A stretch of 64,000 bases of DNA from Hydrogenophaga sp. (GTDB taxonomy: Bacteria > Pseudomonadota > Gammaproteobacteria > Burkholderiales > Burkholderiaceae_C): positions 1-64,000 of the forward strand of contig JAABQG010000005.1 of the NCBI GenBank assembly GCA_011391595.1, read 5' to 3'. The position numbers were made by a program, and so were the translations under genes. Under the pieces are notes generated by a model that was not told where the DNA came from, ran no database searches, and saw only the letters and a program-made list of their open reading frames with translations. Positions 61,396 to 64,000 of the stretch are shown here, in pieces (positions within the stretch are counted from its first letter, which is position 1; each line of letters begins with the position of its first letter).

Positions 61396-62730
61396 ATGCA
61401 TTCGTATGACGTGGTGGTGATCGGGGCCGGCGCGGCGGGCCTGTTCTGCGCGGGGGTCGCAGGACAGCTCGGCCTGAAGGTGCTGGTGCTGGACCACAGC
61501 GAGAAGGTCGCTGAGAAGATCCGCATCTCCGGCGGTGGGCGCTGCAACTTCACCAACCGCCAGCTCGACCCGGCAGCCCCTCACAAGTACTTTCTGGGCG
61601 ACAACCCGCACTTCTGCCGCTCGGCCCTGTCACGCTACACCCCGCAGGACTTCATTGCACTGGTGCAGCGCCATGGCATCGCCTTCCATGAAAAACACAA
61701 GGGCCAGCTGTTCTGCGACCGTTCGGCCGAAGACCTGATCCAGATGCTGCTCGCCGAGTGCGGCGCCGGCGCCCTGGGGGGTCATGTTGAGCGCTGGCAG
61801 CCCTGCAGCGTGAAAAATATCGCTTTTTCAAACGCTTCCCAGCGTGAAACAGCCTCGAACAGCTATCAAATTGAGAGTGACCGGGGCGCCATCGCCTGTG
61901 CTGCGGTCGTCGTGGCCACCGGTGGCCTGTCGATCCCGAAGATCGGCGCCACCGACTTTGGCTACCGCGTGGCGAAGCAGTTCGGTCTGCGCCTGGTCGA
62001 GACGCGCCCCGGCCTGGTGCCGCTGACCTTTGACGGGGACGCCTGGGCGCCCTACGCGCAACTGGCCGGCCTGTCGCTGCCGGTGAAGATCGAAACCGGC
62101 AAAGCAGTGAGCCCCCACGCTCCGCCGCTTCGCGGGTCGCTGCCCCCCGAGGGGGCGCCTTTTGCCTTGGGGCGGCCCGGCGGCAAAAGAAAGGACCGCA
62201 TCACCTTTGACGAAGACCTGCTGTTCACCCACCGCGGCCTGTCCGGCCCCGCTGTTCTGCAGATCTCCAGCTACTGGCGCGAAGGCGCGCCGATCCGCCT
62301 GAACCTGGCGCCCGAAGCCGACCTGCCGCTTGCGCTGGCGCGGGCGAAAGCCAGCTCGCGCAAGCTGATCGCCAACGAACTGGCGGGCCTGGTGCCCGCG
62401 CGCCTGGCCGATGCCTGGGTGCAGCAAGACACCGCCTGGCAGCGCCCCATTTCTGAGGCCACGGACAAGGCCCTCAACCTGCTGGCCGAGCGCCTGGCAC
62501 GCTGGGAACTCACGCCCACCGGAAGTGAGGGCTACAAGAAGGCCGAGGTCACGCTGGGCGGGGTGGATACGCGGGATCTGTCGTCGCAAACCATGGAGTC
62601 GAAGCAGCCGGGCCTGTATTTCATCGGCGAAGTGGTGGACGTGACGGGCTGGCTGGGCGGCTACAACTTCCAGTGGGCCTGGGCCAGTGCCTATGCCTGC
62701 GCCCAAGCCCTGGCGGCAAGGCTCCGCTAA
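61396..62730 (+). CDS. HI0933/BaiN-type FAD-dependent oxidoreductase
   Basis: A 444-residue flavoprotein. The dinucleotide motif is VVVIGAGAAGLFCAGVAG, with SGGGRCNFTNR and a C-terminal GYNFQWAWASAYACAQAL closing the FAD site. Its substrate is unknown. TACACT at 61383-61388 ends seven bases before the ATG, with no Shine-Dalgarno sequence, so it may be leaderless. Two repeats interrupt the gene in frame: the dispersed 29-bp element at residues about 148-157 and a GC-rich repeat at about 239-263 (SPHAPPLRGSLPPEGAPFAL), making it longer than typical homologues. Confidence 0.9.
   Translation: MHSYDVVVIGAGAAGLFCAGVAGQLGLKVLVLDHSEKVAEKIRISGGGRCNFTNRQLDPAAPHKYFLGDNPHFCRSALSRYTPQDFIALVQRHGIAFHEKHKGQLFCDRSAEDLIQMLLAECGAGALGGHVERWQPCSVKNIAFSNASQRETASNSYQIESDRGAIACAAVVVATGGLSIPKIGATDFGYRVAKQFGLRLVETRPGLVPLTFDGDAWAPYAQLAGLSLPVKIETGKAVSPHAPPLRGSLPPEGAPFALGRPGGKRKDRITFDEDLLFTHRGLSGPAVLQISSYWREGAPIRLNLAPEADLPLALARAKASSRKLIANELAGLVPARLADAWVQQDTAWQRPISEATDKALNLLAERLARWELTPTGSEGYKKAEVTLGGVDTRDLSSQTMESKQPGLYFIGEVVDVTGWLGGYNFQWAWASAYACAQALAARLR
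61838..61866 (+). repeat. Dispersed 29-bp element, copy 10 (inside the HI0933-type gene)
   Basis: CCCAGCG, 17 bases, GCTAT, then CAAATTGAGAG. It is in frame but in a different reading phase from the mutL and exporter copies (reads SQRETASNSYQIE), which shows that the DNA rather than the peptide is conserved. The AT-rich left arm begins near 61810. Confidence 0.75.
62111..62183 (+). repeat. GC-rich interspersed repeat inserted in frame in the flavoprotein gene
   Basis: A 73-bp stretch from GCCCCCACGCTCCGCCGC through CCCCCGAGGGGG to GGGGCGGCCCGGCGG. I recognise very similar sequences as a common interspersed repeat in Comamonadaceae genomes. Here it is read through as 25 residues between VKIETGKAV and KRKDRITFDEDLL, which join naturally without it. 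Confidence 0.6.
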
Positions 62731-62836
62731 GCCAGGGCCTGAACGATCGGTAACTGACCTGGCACGGATTCGGGACAAAAAAGCCTCCCCGACGACCTGG
62801 AAGCGGCCGTTTCAGCAAAACCGCCGTCCGGAACGA

Positions 62837-62842
62837 TATAAT
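62837..62842 (+). promoter_or_regulatory. -10 element of the rpsU promoter
   Basis: TATAAT lies 127 bases upstream of rpsU in the 238-bp gap after the flavoprotein gene. No good -35 is seen. The resulting leader of about 120 bases is long for a small ribosomal protein gene and contains several short GC-rich stems, but no motif I can name. Confidence 0.5.
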
Positions 62843-62968
62843 GACAGGCTTTGCTGGCAATGCCCTGTCGGCCAATACTAGTTACAGACGGGGCACATCG
62901 CAGTTACGGCGTCCGGGCCAGATCTTCCCGGCCACCCTCTTTCTGCACATTTTGGAAATCTTCACCTA

Positions 62969-63181
62969 ATGACGACGATCCGTGTTAAAGAAAACGAGCC
63001 GTTTGACGTGGCTCTCCGCCGCTTCAAGCGCACCATTGAAAAACTGGGCCTGCTGACCGACCTGCGCGCCCGCGAGTTTTACGAGAAGCCCACTTCCGAG
63101 CGCAAGCGCAAGAAGGCCGCTGCCGTCAAGCGCAACTACAAGCGCATCCGCTCGATGCAGTTGCCCAAGAAAATGTTCTGA
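62969..63181 (+). CDS. rpsU: 30S ribosomal protein S21
   Basis: A 70-residue basic protein. [39 protein letters not shown] and the ending MQLPKKMF are diagnostic. It acts in translation initiation on the small subunit. An intrinsic terminator follows 47 bases downstream. Confidence 0.98.
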   Translation: MTTIRVKENEPFDVALRRFKRTIEKLGLLTDLRAREFYEKPTSERKRKKAAAVKRNYKRIRSMQLPKKMF

Positions 63182-63227
63182 TCGCAGCGGTGCCGCCAGG
63201 GGCCTAGCGCCCTTGAATGCACGCCAG

Positions 63228-63260
63228 AACCCGCGCTCGGGACGCCAGGCGCGGGTTTTT
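63228..63260 (+). terminator. Intrinsic terminator after rpsU
   Basis: AACCCGCGC (63228-63236), a 12-base loop, GCGCGGGTT (63249-63257), then TTT and a second run of five Ts. The stem is a perfect 9 bp. Confidence 0.85.
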
Positions 63261-63341
63261 GTCTTTTTGTTCGCCATTCAATCCAGGACAGCGATGCGCT
63301 TCGCATCGATCTGCCGCCCATCCACCCAGCCGGAGCCCGCC

Positions 63342-63803
63342 ATGAGCCTCAAGGACCAGATCACCGAAGACATGAAAACCGCCATGCGTGCCAAGGACAG
63401 CGAACGCCTGGGGACCATCCGCCTGCTGCTGGCGGCCTGCAAGCAGAAGGAAGTGGACGAGCGCATCGTGCTCGACGATGTGGCCGTCATCGCCATCGTC
63501 GACAAGCTCATCAAGCAGCGCAAGGACTCCATCACCGCCTTCACCCAGGCCGCCCGCATGGACCTTGCGGACAAGGAGGCCGCCGAATTGAAAGTCCTGG
63601 AGGCCTACTTGCCGGCACGCCTGTCGGCCGAAGAAGTCGCCGCTGAAGTCAAGGCCATCGTGGCCGGTCTGGGCGAGGAGCTGGGCCGAACTGCTGGCCC
63701 CGGCGACATGGGCAAAGTGATGGGCGCGGTCAAGGCCAGGCTCGCCGGCAAGGCTGACATGGGCCAGGTCAGCGCCGCCGTCAAGGCCGCCCTGGCGGGC
63801 TGA
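63342..63803 (+). CDS. GatB/YqeY domain protein
   Basis: A 153-residue protein matching the stand-alone YqeY form of the GatB C-terminal domain: MSLKDQITEDMKTAMRAKDSE, QRKDSITAFTQAARMDLADKE and GDMGKVMGAVKARLAGKADM. The domain resembles the tRNA-binding part of amidotransferases; the role of YqeY alone is not established. It commonly follows rpsU, as here. GGAG precedes the ATG; upstream in-frame starts would overlap the rpsU terminator. Confidence 0.93.
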   Translation: MSLKDQITEDMKTAMRAKDSERLGTIRLLLAACKQKEVDERIVLDDVAVIAIVDKLIKQRKDSITAFTQAARMDLADKEAAELKVLEAYLPARLSAEEVAAEVKAIVAGLGEELGRTAGPGDMGKVMGAVKARLAGKADMGQVSAAVKAALAG

Positions 63804-63820
63804 ATCTCTCGCGGGAGCGC

Positions 63821-64000
63821 CTAGCTTCCGGCCACTTTCATCCGGTTCACCAGGATCGAGCCCACGTTCTTGGCGCCATAGTTGTAGGTGTCGGCGCCCA
63901 CGGCCTCGATGCCCTTGAGCATGGATTTCAGGTTGCCCGCGATGGTGATCTCGTGCACCGGGTAGGCGATCTGGCCGTTTTCGACCCAGAAACCGCTGGC
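63821..64000 (-). CDS. pmbA: TldE/PmbA metalloprotease-type protein, C-terminal part
   Basis: The last 59 residues of a gene that continues beyond the window. GFWVENGQIAYPVHEITIAGNLKSMLKGI is characteristic of the PmbA (TldE) C-terminus (quoted in part from a longer match), followed by SILVNRMKVAGS and a TAG. With TldD this family degrades or matures small peptides and antitoxins. It converges with the YqeY gene across 17 bp. Confidence 0.85.
   Translation of the reverse strand, partial: ASGFWVENGQIAYPVHEITIAGNLKSMLKGIEAVGADTYNYGAKNVGSILVNRMKVAGS

Noticed and set aside
1-64000. CRISPR array, prophage, integron or replication origin
   Set aside because: I saw no regularly spaced repeats, phage structural genes, integrase or origin-like iteron clusters.

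Overview
The window is GC-rich betaproteobacterial chromosome, most likely from the family Comamonadaceae (Polaromonas/Rhodoferax/Variovorax-like). I infer this from the protein sequences, from the gene order pnp, quinone oxidoreductase, tpiA, secG, tRNA-Leu, nuoA-N, and from short repeats I associate with this family. Nearly all of it is densely packed chromosomal genes; the only classical mobile-element trace is a partial IS1182-type transposase at the left edge.

Layout. 1-518: truncated transposase and its upstream flank. 519-5014: a Rad3/DinG-type helicase with an N-terminal nuclease-like domain, overlapped by a small conserved protein, and a divergent conserved gene behind a palindrome-rich control region. 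5030-8516: a tightly overlapping operon of a DedA membrane protein, a J-domain-only protein and three unassigned proteins. 8551-24864: mutL, a hemolysin III-type membrane protein, a lipoprotein hydrolase, a Bcr/CflA exporter, miaA, an AttE/AttFG/AttH-like ABC cluster interrupted by an inverted hsp20, an acetyl-CoA hydrolase/transferase, an MsbA-like exporter, a DUF1178 protein and a Nudix hydrolase. 24972-44550 (minus strand): all 14 nuo genes of respiratory complex I, preceded by tRNA-Leu(GAG), secG, tpiA, a PIG3-like oxidoreductase, pnp and rpsO. 44686-49176: an aminotransferase, a small exported protein, a branched-chain amino-acid-type binding protein, a second hsp20 and tsaD.

49270-61268 is a complete nitrate assimilation locus: nasT (ANTAR antiterminator), nitrate ABC transporter nrtA-nrtB-nrtD, a tandem-GAF protein, nirB-nirD, nasA and siroheme-pathway cobA. 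Its leader carries an NtrC-like site, a near-perfect sigma-54 promoter, three tandem hexaloop hairpins of the ANTAR-target type and an intrinsic terminator whose 5' strand is shared with the third hairpin. Nitrogen limitation would start transcription and nitrate/nitrite, through NasT, would let it pass the terminator. The right end holds an HI0933-type flavoprotein, rpsU, a YqeY-like protein and the 3' end of pmbA.

The most unusual observation is a short dispersed element present ten times with one fixed architecture, yCCAkCG, exactly 17 bases, then GCTAy, in both orientations. Six copies lie in frame inside coding sequences (mutL, miaA, an FtsX-like permease, an ABC exporter, nrtB, a flavoprotein) and four lie at gene borders, where they touch a stop codon or directly precede a ribosome-binding site or promoter region. 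All gene calls come from reading the sequence; no database search was run.
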